Shown here: piece by piece, positions 1-7,873 of the stretch
How the letters are laid out: each line of letters begins with the position of its first letter
Position numbering within the stretch: the stretch's first letter is position 1
NCBI GenBank assembly: GCA_965651595.1
Contig: CBFGTA010000016.1
Span: forward strand, 1-28,483
Source of the DNA: CBFGTA01 sp965651595
Lineage (GTDB): Bacteria; Actinomycetota; Actinomycetes; S36-B12; UBA10799
DNA: 28,483 bases
Reading direction: 5' to 3'
The notes under the pieces: model-generated
Database searches by the model: none
Told to the model about the DNA's origin: nothing
The model's input: the letters and a program-made list of their open reading frames with translations, nothing else
Program-made: the position numbers and the translations under genes

Positions 1-1
1 C

Positions 2-808
2 CATGAACCGACTCTGCCCGCAGGCGATGACTCGGGCCCGAGCGCAGCCGTTACCTTCCTGGCTCGACTCGGCTCGGCCATCACGCCCTCGACCCGCATC
101 GCCCGACTCAACGCCAAGATCGAACTGGCCGGGATGCCCAAAGACACAACACTGCCCGTGGTGTTTATGGCCAAGTTCCTGGGGGCTGTTGGCCTGCCGA
201 TCGGCGGATTCGTGTGGGTGCTGCTGTTCCCTCCTGCCCGTGGCGCCCTGTTGGGGTCGCCAATTCTGTTCCTGCTGGTTCTAGCTGGCCTGGCTGCCCT
301 CGGCAACTTCCTACCTGAGATCCGCCTCAACAGCATGATCGAAGATCGCGTGGCTGAGAGCCGACGAATGCTCGCTGACACTGTCGACATGCTCAGCCTC
401 ACCCTCGCCGCTGGCCTCGGCTTCGACGCTGCCCTGAAGCTGGTGGCCGACAACACTCGGGGCGCCTTAAGCGATGAACTGAAGCGAGTGGTTCGCGACA
501 TTGCCTACGGACAGACTCGGGCCGAATCACTCACAGCCTTGGCCGACCGCACACCCAACGACGACCTCAAACGCTTCTGCCTCACCTGCGTTCAGGCCGA
601 CCAGCGCGGCACTCCGTTGAGCGACATTCTGTCGATTCAAAGCCGCGAGTTGCGTATCAAGCGGCGGCAACTCGCGGAGGAGAAAGCCCAGCAGGTTCCG
701 GTCAAGATTCTGTTCCCGCTCATGCTGTTCGTCTTGCCCACTCTGCTCGGCGTGGTCATGTCTCCGGCCATCTACCAGATGGTCACTGAAGGCTTCTTCG
801 GCGGGTGA
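2..808 (+). CDS. tadC: TadC-like type II secretion F-domain protein (5' truncated)
   Basis: The reading frame is open from the first complete codon of the window, so the true start lies upstream; 268 residues are visible. Membrane segments occur near residues 50-100 (VVFMAKFLGAVGLPIGGFVW and a second segment) and at the C-terminus (VKILFPLMLFVLPTLLGVVM). Between them is the cytoplasmic helical T2SSF domain, with the typical DMLSLTLAAGLGFDAAL and KRRQLAEEKAQQVPVKILFP stretches. In Tad systems TadB and TadC form the inner-membrane platform on which the ATPase TadA assembles the Flp pilus. The order tadC-tadE-tadG is canonical, and the missing upstream genes are presumably tadA and tadB. The stop overlaps the next start (TGATG). 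TadB is the alternative call, but the last-platform-gene position and the C-terminal motif favour TadC. Confidence 0.85.
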   Translation, partial: HEPTLPAGDDSGPSAAVTFLARLGSAITPSTRIARLNAKIELAGMPKDTTLPVVFMAKFLGAVGLPIGGFVWVLLFPPARGALLGSPILFLLVLAGLAALGNFLPEIRLNSMIEDRVAESRRMLADTVDMLSLTLAAGLGFDAALKLVADNTRGALSDELKRVVRDIAYGQTRAESLTALADRTPNDDLKRFCLTCVQADQRGTPLSDILSIQSRELRIKRRQLAEEKAQQVPVKILFPLMLFVLPTLLGVVMSPAIYQMVTEGFFGG

Positions 809-1329
809 TGGCGATGAAACTCGACCGCCATCTGCCGCGTAGGAAGTCCGCAGCATCGGCAACCCACGCGAACGGCCCCCGCTCTGACGAGGGTGCGGTG
901 GCCGTGGAGTTCGCGCTGATCGTGGTTCCGCTGCTGGCGATCTGTTTCGGAATCATCAGCTTCGGAGTGGTCTTCACCCAGATGCAGGGCCTGTCGAACG
1001 CTGCCCGTGACGCAGCCCGGGCCGGAGTGGTTTCTTCTGGATCAGACCCCACCTCGTGCACCGACCTGGTCAACCAGGTGGCGACCGACGTGGATGTGCT
1101 CCCCGGAATGTCAGCTGACGCAGTCACCGTCGAGGTGTCCCGTGGCGGTGCGATCCTATGCTCCACGTCAATTCTTTCAGAGGACGAGCCCTGCATCGAC
1201 TCCCCCGTCGCCGGGGCCGAGTCCCGACTCCGGGTTGAGGTCAGTCACGAGTCGAGTCTGGAACTCATCGTGGCGAAGCCGAGCGTCACGCTCTCACAGT
1301 CGGGGGTGTTCCGATGCGAATACAGTTGA
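808..1329 (+). CDS. tadE: TadE-like pseudopilin
   Basis: 173 residues. After a basic, polar leader of about 30 residues comes EGAVAVEFALIVVPLLAICF, a single hydrophobic helix of the TadE type. It is followed by the family-like MQGLSNAARDAARAG. A glycine followed by AVAVE puts glutamate at +5 of the putative mature protein, the signature of type IV prepilin-peptidase substrates, so the leader is probably cleaved. Pseudopilins of this family are minor components needed for Flp pilus biogenesis. The ATG at 808 overlaps the tadC stop by one base. A GTG at 805 and an ATG at 814 are alternative starts. The C-terminal part contains four cysteines that could form disulfides outside the membrane. Confidence 0.82.
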   Translation: MAMKLDRHLPRRKSAASATHANGPRSDEGAVAVEFALIVVPLLAICFGIISFGVVFTQMQGLSNAARDAARAGVVSSGSDPTSCTDLVNQVATDVDVLPGMSADAVTVEVSRGGAILCSTSILSEDEPCIDSPVAGAESRLRVEVSHESSLELIVAKPSVTLSQSGVFRCEYS

Positions 1330-2405
1330 TCAGCGAGCCCCTGGGCCAAGCGGGCCGACCCCCCGGCGACGACATTGCCGACTCGGGCGCCGTTGTGGTG
1401 CTCGTCGGCGCTCTCATGTCGGTCGTCTTCATCGCGGTCGCTGCGTTCACCATCGACTTCGGGAACGCGTGGTCAACGGGACGGGTACTCTCCACCGCCG
1501 CCGATGGCGCCAGCCAGGCAGCCGCCCGCGAACTGCACGTGAGCCTGACCGCCGGGCAGACCTGCGCCGCACTGGTGGGATCTGCGGGAGCCGCCGCTCA
1601 AGCCGAGGGCGAGGCGGTCGCCGCCGAGGTGATGGGCTCAGCTTCGACGGAGATTTCCATCGAATGCACAGGACCTGGGCACGCACTGGTCACGGCAACT
1701 GTGGCTGCGAGTTCAGTCGGCAGCTTCGGCGGCTGGCACCGGGACAACTACCCCCTGTCGCGAACTGCCGCTACTATCGTCGCCCCGGCCGGATCGGTTC
1801 GCGGGGTTATGGGGCTCGGAATCAACTGCGAGGACGGTGAAAGGCTCCTTGATGCGTTGACTGCGGGAGAAGGGCAAATCATTCGAGTGGATATCAAGAC
1901 AACCCACAATGGCCCATGTGCGGAAAACGCCGGTAGTGGCGTTTGGTCAGTCCTGAATTTCACCGGCTCCTGTGACGCTGACGCTATCTTCAATCTCGAC
2001 CACGGTGAACCGTACGCGATCGGCGAAGAACTAGTCGGTGCCTGCACGGGCAACTATGGCCCCGAAACCTACAGGCTCAACGACCTCCTGGACCAGCATC
2101 TGGTGTTTCCTATTCTCGTCGGCACCGTGCCCGGTACGACTGGATCCGGTACGCAGTTCATCGTTCGGGGTTTCCTCCCTGTCCAACTATGCGCGTGGCG
2201 AGCTACAGGAGGCCAAAATACGTACCGATCTGGGGCCTGCGATGAAGGACCGTCCATCCCCAATCTCACCCCGGCAAGCAACCACTTCGTTGCTCTAAAG
2301 GTGCGCCCGAGTCGCATGATTCCCGTTGCTGACGTGCATGCGACATGCGGGCTCGGTGGTGCCGAATGTCGGTACGCACCGATCGTGGTTCGTCCGGTGG
2401 CCTAA
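1314..2405 (+). CDS. Tad/TadG-like pilus-assembly protein
   Basis: 363 residues. The N-terminal hydrophobic segment (about residues 25-50, AVVVLVGALMSVVFIAVAAF then TIDFGNAWSTGRVLSTAADG) matches the putative Flp pilus-assembly TadE/G-like domain (PF13400 type). It is followed by alanine-rich sequence (SQAAARE...) and a long extracytoplasmic part with about a dozen cysteines. The gene starts 16 bases before the tadE-like stop, in another frame, so it belongs to the same operon and is probably translationally coupled. Unlike the upstream gene, it has no glutamate at +5 after the glycine, so pseudopilin processing is doubtful. It is the last gene of the tad operon, and the C-terminal region matches no domain I recognise. 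Confidence 0.72.
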   Translation: MRIQLISEPLGQAGRPPGDDIADSGAVVVLVGALMSVVFIAVAAFTIDFGNAWSTGRVLSTAADGASQAAARELHVSLTAGQTCAALVGSAGAAAQAEGEAVAAEVMGSASTEISIECTGPGHALVTATVAASSVGSFGGWHRDNYPLSRTAATIVAPAGSVRGVMGLGINCEDGERLLDALTAGEGQIIRVDIKTTHNGPCAENAGSGVWSVLNFTGSCDADAIFNLDHGEPYAIGEELVGACTGNYGPETYRLNDLLDQHLVFPILVGTVPGTTGSGTQFIVRGFLPVQLCAWRATGGQNTYRSGACDEGPSIPNLTPASNHFVALKVRPSRMIPVADVHATCGLGGAECRYAPIVVRPVA

Positions 2406-2422
2406 GCCCCCTACCAACGCAA

Positions 2423-2446
2423 CCCACGGGACCAAAGTCCCGTGGG
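2423..2446. promoter_or_regulatory. 24-nt perfect inverted repeat: DosR-box-like operator and/or tad terminator
   Basis: The arms CCCACGGGAC (2423-2432) and GTCCCGTGGG (2437-2446) are perfect reverse complements around CAAA. The core GGGAC-N4-GTCCC (2428-2441) is the architecture of the mycobacterial DosR/DevR box (GGGACTWWAGTCCC); read on the - strand it matches that core at 13 of 14 positions. On the same strand, the 18-mer over 2427-2444 differs at one base from 9376-9393 upstream of cydA. It lies 17 nt after the tad operon stop and 97 nt before the oxygenase start (core edge to GTG). It could also act as a terminator hairpin, but no T-run follows. Both roles are possible. Confidence 0.6.
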
Positions 2447-2525
2447 AACAGGACATTTCGCTGCTCTCGACAACCATGAAGCTGGGTAATGCTAGAGGAG
2501 TCCGGCTGCATGGTCCATGCTACTC

Positions 2526-2533
2526 AGAGGAGG
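2526..2533 (+). promoter_or_regulatory. Strong ribosome binding site that fixes the start of the oxygenase gene
   Basis: AGAGGAGG ends 5 nt before the GTG at 2539. This argues against the longer reading frame that extends upstream into the tad gene end and through the inverted repeat. Confidence 0.75.
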
Positions 2534-2538
2534 CATCT

Positions 2539-3303
2539 GTGGGTCACTACCGTCTACCCATTTTGGAAGAAACCGGGTTCTGTGTCCTGGATCCGTTCGG
2601 CGAAGTCATGAACCCCGCCGAGTGGGAATCTCTCACTTACGTGGATTGGAAATCTTCCGGCGACACGCGATTCGCTCCCCTGGCGAGCGCGTACGGCGAC
2701 ATCGAGTGCAATGGCTTCTGGCACTTCGACCCGCCCAAGGCAGACAAGGACGGCGTGTGGATCGAATCGCAGACACAAAAGGCCCCGACTCTGACGTGGC
2801 GCGCCCAGTCTGTTGGTGCCAACGTCGGCCGCTGCCGCATCATCGAACTGCAGCCGAACACCTACGCAGATGCCCTCTACAACTCGCACCAGGACGACAA
2901 CAACCGCCTAAACGCGGACGACAGTGGCTGGATCGTGCGCTGCTTCATGCAGCTCACCAATAATCCGGACTCGTACATGATCCTGCGACATGATGTGCAC
3001 GACCCCAGCACCGAGTACCGCATCAGCCTTCCGGCGGGCGCGCAGCTACTCGTCGACTCTGAACGCATGTGGCACTCGGTGTGGCATCAGGGAACAGAAC
3101 CGCGCTACTGCCTGATTACGTCCTACGAATCCGGCCCGGAGCTTGAGAAGTGGGTGATGGAGAACAATCCCGTCACCAGCGACTCAGGACATTCACTCGA
3201 TGCCCGGTTCCGCGCTGATCAGGAGCAGGCTGCTCAGCAACGCCGAGCGGCTCGGACGGCCTACTACGGCTACGACCCGACCAGCGTCAAGTCCGAGGCC
3301 TAG
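2539..3303 (+). CDS. Probable Fe(II)/2-oxoglutarate-type oxygenase, unknown substrate
   Basis: 254 residues from the GTG preceded by AGAGGAGG. The second half looks like a double-stranded beta-helix oxygenase. It has a candidate HxD iron motif (SHQDD, H117/D119), an Arg-containing strand WIVRCFMQLTNNP (R134), a glycine turn LPAGAQLLVDSERMWHSVWH with distal His H179, and an Arg ten residues later (EPRYCLITS, R189) as candidate 2-oxoglutarate anchor. The arrangement is reminiscent of aspartyl/asparaginyl beta-hydroxylase-type proteins, but that family call is an inference. The N-terminal 100 residues match nothing I recognise, and there is no signal peptide or membrane segment. The C-terminus (about 215-254) is charged and Gln/Arg-rich. 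It is a single gene separated from the tad operon by 133 nt that contain the DosR-box-like repeat, and it converges with cydC. The substrate is unknown. Confidence 0.65.
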   Translation: MGHYRLPILEETGFCVLDPFGEVMNPAEWESLTYVDWKSSGDTRFAPLASAYGDIECNGFWHFDPPKADKDGVWIESQTQKAPTLTWRAQSVGANVGRCRIIELQPNTYADALYNSHQDDNNRLNADDSGWIVRCFMQLTNNPDSYMILRHDVHDPSTEYRISLPAGAQLLVDSERMWHSVWHQGTEPRYCLITSYESGPELEKWVMENNPVTSDSGHSLDARFRADQEQAAQQRRAARTAYYGYDPTSVKSEA

Positions 3304-3315
3304 ACAACAGGACCT

Positions 3316-3345
3316 CACACCTCGATCGCGCCACACCTCGATCGC
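3316..3345. repeat. Two 14-nt direct repeats
   Basis: CACACCTCGATCGC occurs at 3316-3329 and again at 3332-3345, a period of 16 nt, in the short gap between the convergent oxygenase and cydC genes. The second copy runs into the left arm of the hairpin that follows. It may simply be a slippage duplication of the terminator arm. Confidence 0.6.
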
Positions 3346-3372
3346 CCTGGCCATCCACGGTCGGGGCGATCG
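3339..3372. terminator. Bidirectional terminator hairpin between convergent genes
   Basis: CGATCGCCC (3339-3347) and GGGCGATCG (3364-3372) form a perfect 9-bp stem with a 16-nt loop, located between the stop codons of the oxygenase gene (+) and cydC (-). No long T-run flanks it. The convergent position is the main support. Confidence 0.5.
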
Positions 3373-3386
3373 GCCGTTACGTGGCA

Positions 3387-5096
3387 CTAGCTGCTGTTGC
3401 GCGATGGTGACAGGTCCACCACGGATGGGATCCAGTCGAAGCCCAGCCTGGTGTGGGAGATGACGATCAGCGTGCGGTCGGCAAGAAGGTGACGTATCGT
3501 CTCGGCTACCTGCAGCGCTGCCGCATCGTCGAGGTGCTCGGTTGGTTCGTCGATGATCACGATCGCCGGATCCGCCAGAACGACGCGGGCCAGACTGAGT
3601 CGTTGACGCTGGCCAGCAGACATCGCCGCACCCGTCTCACCGACAGACGTGTCGAGTCCGGCGGGAAGCGCCTGAACCCAGTCGCGCAAGCCGACCGAAT
3701 TGAGAGCCTCCCACAGCAGTTCGTCGGAGGCTCCGGGGCAAGCCAGACGGAGGTTCGCCGCTACCGAGTTGTCGAAGATGTGTGCATCCTGGGCGCAGTA
3801 GACGACTGATTGTCGCACTTGGTCGCCAGTCAAAAGCCGATAGTCGATGCCAGCGAGCCGCAGAGTGCCCGACGCCACCGGAATAAGGCCCGCGCACGCT
3901 GCCGCGAACGTTGATTTGCCACACCCTGACGGACCGACCACCAGGACAGGCTGCCCTGGTCGGGCGGTCGCGGTCACTCCTGAGACTGCCTCACGCGATG
4001 AGCCGGGCCAGGCAACACCCACTGCCTCGGCCTCGATTACCGCGTCGGACCGCACGGGAGGCGTCCACTGGGCGTCTACCGACGCCGGATCGGGGTTGGT
4101 TTCGGGGGTGTCGAGAATGGCCACCAGACGCTGCGCACTCGCACTTGCTCGCAAGCGCGCCACCGTGGCAGCAGCAAGACCGGCAGTCAGTTCAAACGCA
4201 GTCAGGGGCAACAGCACCACCACGGCCAAGTTGACTCCCGACAGCTCACCAGCAGACACGGCCGGCACCGCGAGGGCCACGACCCCGATCAACGCGATTC
4301 CCTGGGCTAGCGCGGAAGCGGCGGCCGAAGCACCCATCGTGCGAGCCATCCCTAACTCGGATTGCCTGATCGATCGGTCGAGGTTGGAGATCCGCTGCTC
4401 GTAATCGGCCGTGCGACCCGCCGATACGATCTCCATCGAGTAGCGCAGGTTCTCACCGATGGCTTGGGCGAGTTCGCCGTGCTCCACGACAGATAGTCGC
4501 GCGGAGCGCGCGGCCGCCAGTCGGGCGAGAGCAGGGGCCGCCACCCCGGCAATCAGCAGGCAGACCAGCAACCAGACTGCGGCCAGGGGCAGCAGCCACG
4601 CCACGAGTCCGATGACGGCGGCCCCGATCACCACTGCAGTCACTCGCGGAACCACCACCCGGATCCACAGTTCCGAGGTGTTGTCGACATCATCGACGAG
4701 TCGGGTCACCGTATCCGACTGGCCGAAGGCTTGCGGGCCAACTGGGGCTGTGCGGGCCAGGCGGCCGACCAGCGTGCTGCGCAAGTCCACGAGAGAGCCG
4801 AGAGCAGCGTGATGTGTAGAGAGTCGTTCGACGTAGCGGAACGCCGCGCGACCGATACCGAACGCCCGCACCGCTACGACCGCAACCGTCAGGCTAAGGA
4901 TGGGCGGTTGCAGGCTGGCCTCAGATATCAGCCAGGCGCTCGTGGCCATCAGGGCGATAGCGCTGCCAACCGCCAAACACGACAGCACGACGCCAGCCAC
5001 CCACGCTAACGGCCGTGGTCGAATGAGACCCCAGATTCGTCGCAAAGAACCGACCGACGTGGGCGCTGAGTCTGGCAGTGAAGTTACGGCACTCAC
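3387..5096 (-). CDS. cydC: CydC, subunit of the CydDC ABC exporter
   Basis: 569 residues, an ABC half-transporter with an N-terminal six-helix membrane domain (about 30-310) and a C-terminal ATPase. CydC hallmarks are ALMATSAWLISEA and AVRAFGIGRAAFRYVERL. The ATPase has Walker A GPSGCGKS (K394), a signature loop reading MSAGQ instead of LSGGQ, and Walker B with catalytic glutamate (AIVIIDEPT). CydDC exports thiols (cysteine/glutathione in E. coli) or heme-related compounds, and is required to assemble cytochrome bd. The GTG start overlaps the cydD stop by 4 bp (GTGA), so the two are coupled. It is the last gene of cydABDC. Confidence 0.93.
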   Translation of the reverse strand: MSAVTSLPDSAPTSVGSLRRIWGLIRPRPLAWVAGVVLSCLAVGSAIALMATSAWLISEASLQPPILSLTVAVVAVRAFGIGRAAFRYVERLSTHHAALGSLVDLRSTLVGRLARTAPVGPQAFGQSDTVTRLVDDVDNTSELWIRVVVPRVTAVVIGAAVIGLVAWLLPLAAVWLLVCLLIAGVAAPALARLAAARSARLSVVEHGELAQAIGENLRYSMEIVSAGRTADYEQRISNLDRSIRQSELGMARTMGASAAASALAQGIALIGVVALAVPAVSAGELSGVNLAVVVLLPLTAFELTAGLAAATVARLRASASAQRLVAILDTPETNPDPASVDAQWTPPVRSDAVIEAEAVGVAWPGSSREAVSGVTATARPGQPVLVVGPSGCGKSTFAAACAGLIPVASGTLRLAGIDYRLLTGDQVRQSVVYCAQDAHIFDNSVAANLRLACPGASDELLWEALNSVGLRDWVQALPAGLDTSVGETGAAMSAGQRQRLSLARVVLADPAIVIIDEPTEHLDDAAALQVAETIRHLLADRTLIVISHTRLGFDWIPSVVDLSPSRNSS

Positions 5097-6784
5097 TGGA
5101 TCACCTCCTGGGCGGCGACTGCGATCGGAGCCTCGACAGTGTGAGTGACGTGGGCAATCGACCGGGCCGCGAGGCGGTGGGCCACCATCACGACGGTTCG
5201 GCCCTCGCGCGCAAGTTGTTCGATGGCGGCCACCAGGATCGCCTCCGAGTCGGTGTCGAGGGACGCGGTGGGTTCGTCGAGCAAGACAAGGGGGGCGCGG
5301 CTCACCAGCACTCGGGCGAACGCTAGTCGCCGCTTCTGCCCGAGCGACATCTGCCGTCCCGCTTCCCCGACTGGAGTATCGAGCTGCTGGGGCAGCGACG
5401 CAACAAACGCGGCCAGCCCCACTGTTTCCAGTGCCTGCCAGACGTGTTCCGGACGCGCCTGCGGTCGGTCCAAAGTGGCGTTGAAGCCAACCGTGCCAGG
5501 TAGGAGCGCTGCGGACTGGGTCATCATGACAACCTGGTGACGCCAGGCATCAGCATCGAACTCCTCGAGCGCCGACCGCTTCCCGGCCACTGTGCACACG
5601 TCGATGGTGCCAGCGCTCAGGTCCATGAACCGAGCCAGCACATTGAGCAGGGTTGACTTGCCAGCACCGGTCGGGCCTACCAACACATTCACTCGGCCCG
5701 CCTGCAGCACTGCCGAGAAGTCCACCAGGCTGTCTCGAGACCGCGACCGGTACCGGGCGCACGCACCGGAGATCTCAAGGTCAACCGCGCCCAGGTTGGG
5801 AACGTCAAGCCGCGGACCACTCGCCGGTTCCGTCTCCTCCAGGACGTCCATCAACTGTCGGGCGGCACCAAGACCTTCGGCACTGGCATGGAAGTGAGTG
5901 CCCACTTGGCGCAGCGGCCAGTACACCTCCGGCGCGATAATCAATACCAACAGTCCCGCGGCCAAAGCCATGTTGCCCTCGACGAGGCGGACGCCGATCG
6001 AGACGGCGATCATCGCGACCGACAACATGGCCAGTAGTTCCAGTGCGAAGCTTGACAGGAAGGAAATTTTCAGGACGCTCATCGTCGCCCGCCGGTAGTC
6101 GTGGCCGACTTCTTTGACCCGCTGGGCCTGGATGGCGTCACGCCGAAACGCTTTCAGGGTTGTCATCCCGGCAACCACATCGCCGAAGTGTCCCGACATG
6201 TGGGCCATCGAATCCCACTGCCGTTCCACCCGGGTTTTCGTGTACCAGCCGATGAGGATCATGAATATTGGGATTAGTGGAACTGTGATCAGCACGATCA
6301 GGAACGCCACCACGTCGGCGCTAAGGATGACGATGGCCAAGGTTATGGGAATCAGCACGGCCAGGATCAGCTGTGGAAGGTAGCGCGCGAAGTACGCATC
6401 GAGCCCGTTGATGCCCTTGCCCAGCACCGCCCCCAGTGCCGACGAGTTGTGGCCGGTCAACCAAACGGGGCCGAGGCGATTAATCTTGCTGACCACCGAG
6501 GTACGCAGTTCGCTTTTGGCCCGCGCGCTCGCCCGGTAGGCAGCTGTTTCGGTGGCATAGGACAGACCGACCCGCACCAGTACCGCCACGACCAGGATCC
6601 CGACCGGAACTCCTAGCGAACCGAGTGACAGCCCGTCCTGGAAGGAACCGACGATGATGTTCGTCAGCGCGTAGGCCTGCACCACGATCGCCACAGTGGT
6701 ACCGACGCCCAGAACGACAGCTAGGACCAGGAATCTCCGGGTCGAGCTGGCGTAGGTGGTGAGTCGGGAATCAAAGGCCCGCAT
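5093..6784 (-). CDS. cydD: CydD, subunit of the CydDC ABC exporter
   Basis: 563 residues with the ABC half-transporter architecture: transmembrane region about 15-310 (LVLAVVLGVGTTVAIVVQAY at the start), then an ATPase. Walker A is GPTGAGKS (K376), the signature loop is MSLGQKRRLAFARVL, and Walker B is PLVLLDEPT followed by ASLD. The stretch QRVKEVGHDYRRATMSVLKI before a conserved FLSSFALELLAMLSVA is CydD-like. It pairs with CydC to form the heterodimer needed for cytochrome bd maturation. ATG 6784 lies 9 nt after the cydB stop; the GGAG that precedes it is unusually close. It overlaps cydC by 4 bp. Confidence 0.93.
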   Translation of the reverse strand: MRAFDSRLTTYASSTRRFLVLAVVLGVGTTVAIVVQAYALTNIIVGSFQDGLSLGSLGVPVGILVVAVLVRVGLSYATETAAYRASARAKSELRTSVVSKINRLGPVWLTGHNSSALGAVLGKGINGLDAYFARYLPQLILAVLIPITLAIVILSADVVAFLIVLITVPLIPIFMILIGWYTKTRVERQWDSMAHMSGHFGDVVAGMTTLKAFRRDAIQAQRVKEVGHDYRRATMSVLKISFLSSFALELLAMLSVAMIAVSIGVRLVEGNMALAAGLLVLIIAPEVYWPLRQVGTHFHASAEGLGAARQLMDVLEETEPASGPRLDVPNLGAVDLEISGACARYRSRSRDSLVDFSAVLQAGRVNVLVGPTGAGKSTLLNVLARFMDLSAGTIDVCTVAGKRSALEEFDADAWRHQVVMMTQSAALLPGTVGFNATLDRPQARPEHVWQALETVGLAAFVASLPQQLDTPVGEAGRQMSLGQKRRLAFARVLVSRAPLVLLDEPTASLDTDSEAILVAAIEQLAREGRTVVMVAHRLAARSIAHVTHTVEAPIAVAAQEVIQ

Positions 6785-6793
6785 GGCTCCACG

Positions 6794-7861
6794 CTAGGAC
6801 ATAGCGCGAGACGCCTCGGCTTCGCCCGGCAAGTCCAGCGATCCTTCTTCCGGGGAGGGGATAGATTCGGCGCGCAAGCGATTGCGAAAGACCCAGTACG
6901 TCCAGCCCTGGTAGATCAACACAATCGGCGTGAATATCACCGCGATTACCGTCATTACCTGCAAGGTGTAAGGGCTGCTGGAGGCGTTGTAAACCGTCAG
7001 CGACAGGGCCGCGTCATTGGACGCGACCATGACGTTGGGGAACAGCACCCAGAATAGGTACGCCACCACGCTGACCATGGTGAGGGCGCTGAATAGGAAC
7101 GCCCATCCTTCCCGGCCGACGCGGTGAGCCGCCACAGCCGCAACCCACAGCACCGCGATCGCTGCGGCTAGGATCGCAGTCTCGGTCTTGTCGCTGTAGG
7201 CCAGCTGGGTCCATGCCAAAAATCCCACCGCAAGGACGGCTGCGATGAGCCCGGTGACCTTGCCGATCCGGGCTGCCCGGGTTCGGATCTCGCCGTCGGT
7301 CTTGAGGGTGAGGAACACGGCCCCGTGGGTGAGGAACAACGCAAGGGTCGTCAATCCGCCGAGCAACGCGTACGGGTTGAGCAGGTTGAAGAAGCCACCG
7401 TCATAGAGGATGTTGCCGTACTCGGCGGCCCGCATGGGAACGCCACGAACGAGGTTGGCAAAGGCAACGCCCCAGAGGATTGCGGGGACTAGCGACCCAG
7501 CGAAGATGGCGATGTCCCAGTTGCGTCGCCACCGCGGATCCGACCTCTTAGACCGGTACTCGAAGGCGACACCGCGCAGGATCAACGCGACCAGGATGAT
7601 CAGCAGCGGCAGATAGAAGCCACTGAACATGGTCGCGTACCACTCCGGGAAGGCCGCGAAGGTCGCACCACCAGCCACGAGTAGCCACACTTCGTTGCCG
7701 TCCCACACCGGCCCGAGTGTCGACACCACTGCACGGCGTTCAGCCTCGTTCTTCCCGACTGCTGGCAGCAGCATGCCAACACCGAAGTCGAATCCCTCCA
7801 GCATGAAGTAGCCGGCCCACAGGACTGCGATCAGAATGATCCAGACAACAGCAAGATCCAT
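6794..7861 (-). CDS. cydB: Cytochrome bd ubiquinol/menaquinol oxidase subunit II
   Basis: 355 residues, a polytopic membrane protein with about nine helices. Typical CydB sequence is seen: the N-terminal helix followed by GYFMLEGFDFGVGMLLP, then GPVWDGNEVWLLVAGGATFAAFP and LILRGVAFEYRSK. CydB is the second core subunit of the bd oxidase heterodimer, which reduces O2 to water with high affinity without pumping protons. The ATG is preceded by GGAGG with 6-nt spacing, 12 nt after the cydA stop, so the genes are co-transcribed. The C-terminal 25 residues are polar and acidic. Confidence 0.95.
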   Translation of the reverse strand: MDLAVVWIILIAVLWAGYFMLEGFDFGVGMLLPAVGKNEAERRAVVSTLGPVWDGNEVWLLVAGGATFAAFPEWYATMFSGFYLPLLIILVALILRGVAFEYRSKRSDPRWRRNWDIAIFAGSLVPAILWGVAFANLVRGVPMRAAEYGNILYDGGFFNLLNPYALLGGLTTLALFLTHGAVFLTLKTDGEIRTRAARIGKVTGLIAAVLAVGFLAWTQLAYSDKTETAILAAAIAVLWVAAVAAHRVGREGWAFLFSALTMVSVVAYLFWVLFPNVMVASNDAALSLTVYNASSSPYTLQVMTVIAVIFTPIVLIYQGWTYWVFRNRLRAESIPSPEEGSLDLPGEAEASRAMS

Positions 7862-7873
7862 CAGAGGCCTCCG

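Noticed and set aside
2326..2538. Longer N-terminus for the oxygenase gene, starting inside the tad gene
   Set aside because: It would run through the inverted repeat and overlap the upstream gene. The GTG at 2539 has a strong ribosome binding site, and the upstream residues look non-coding.
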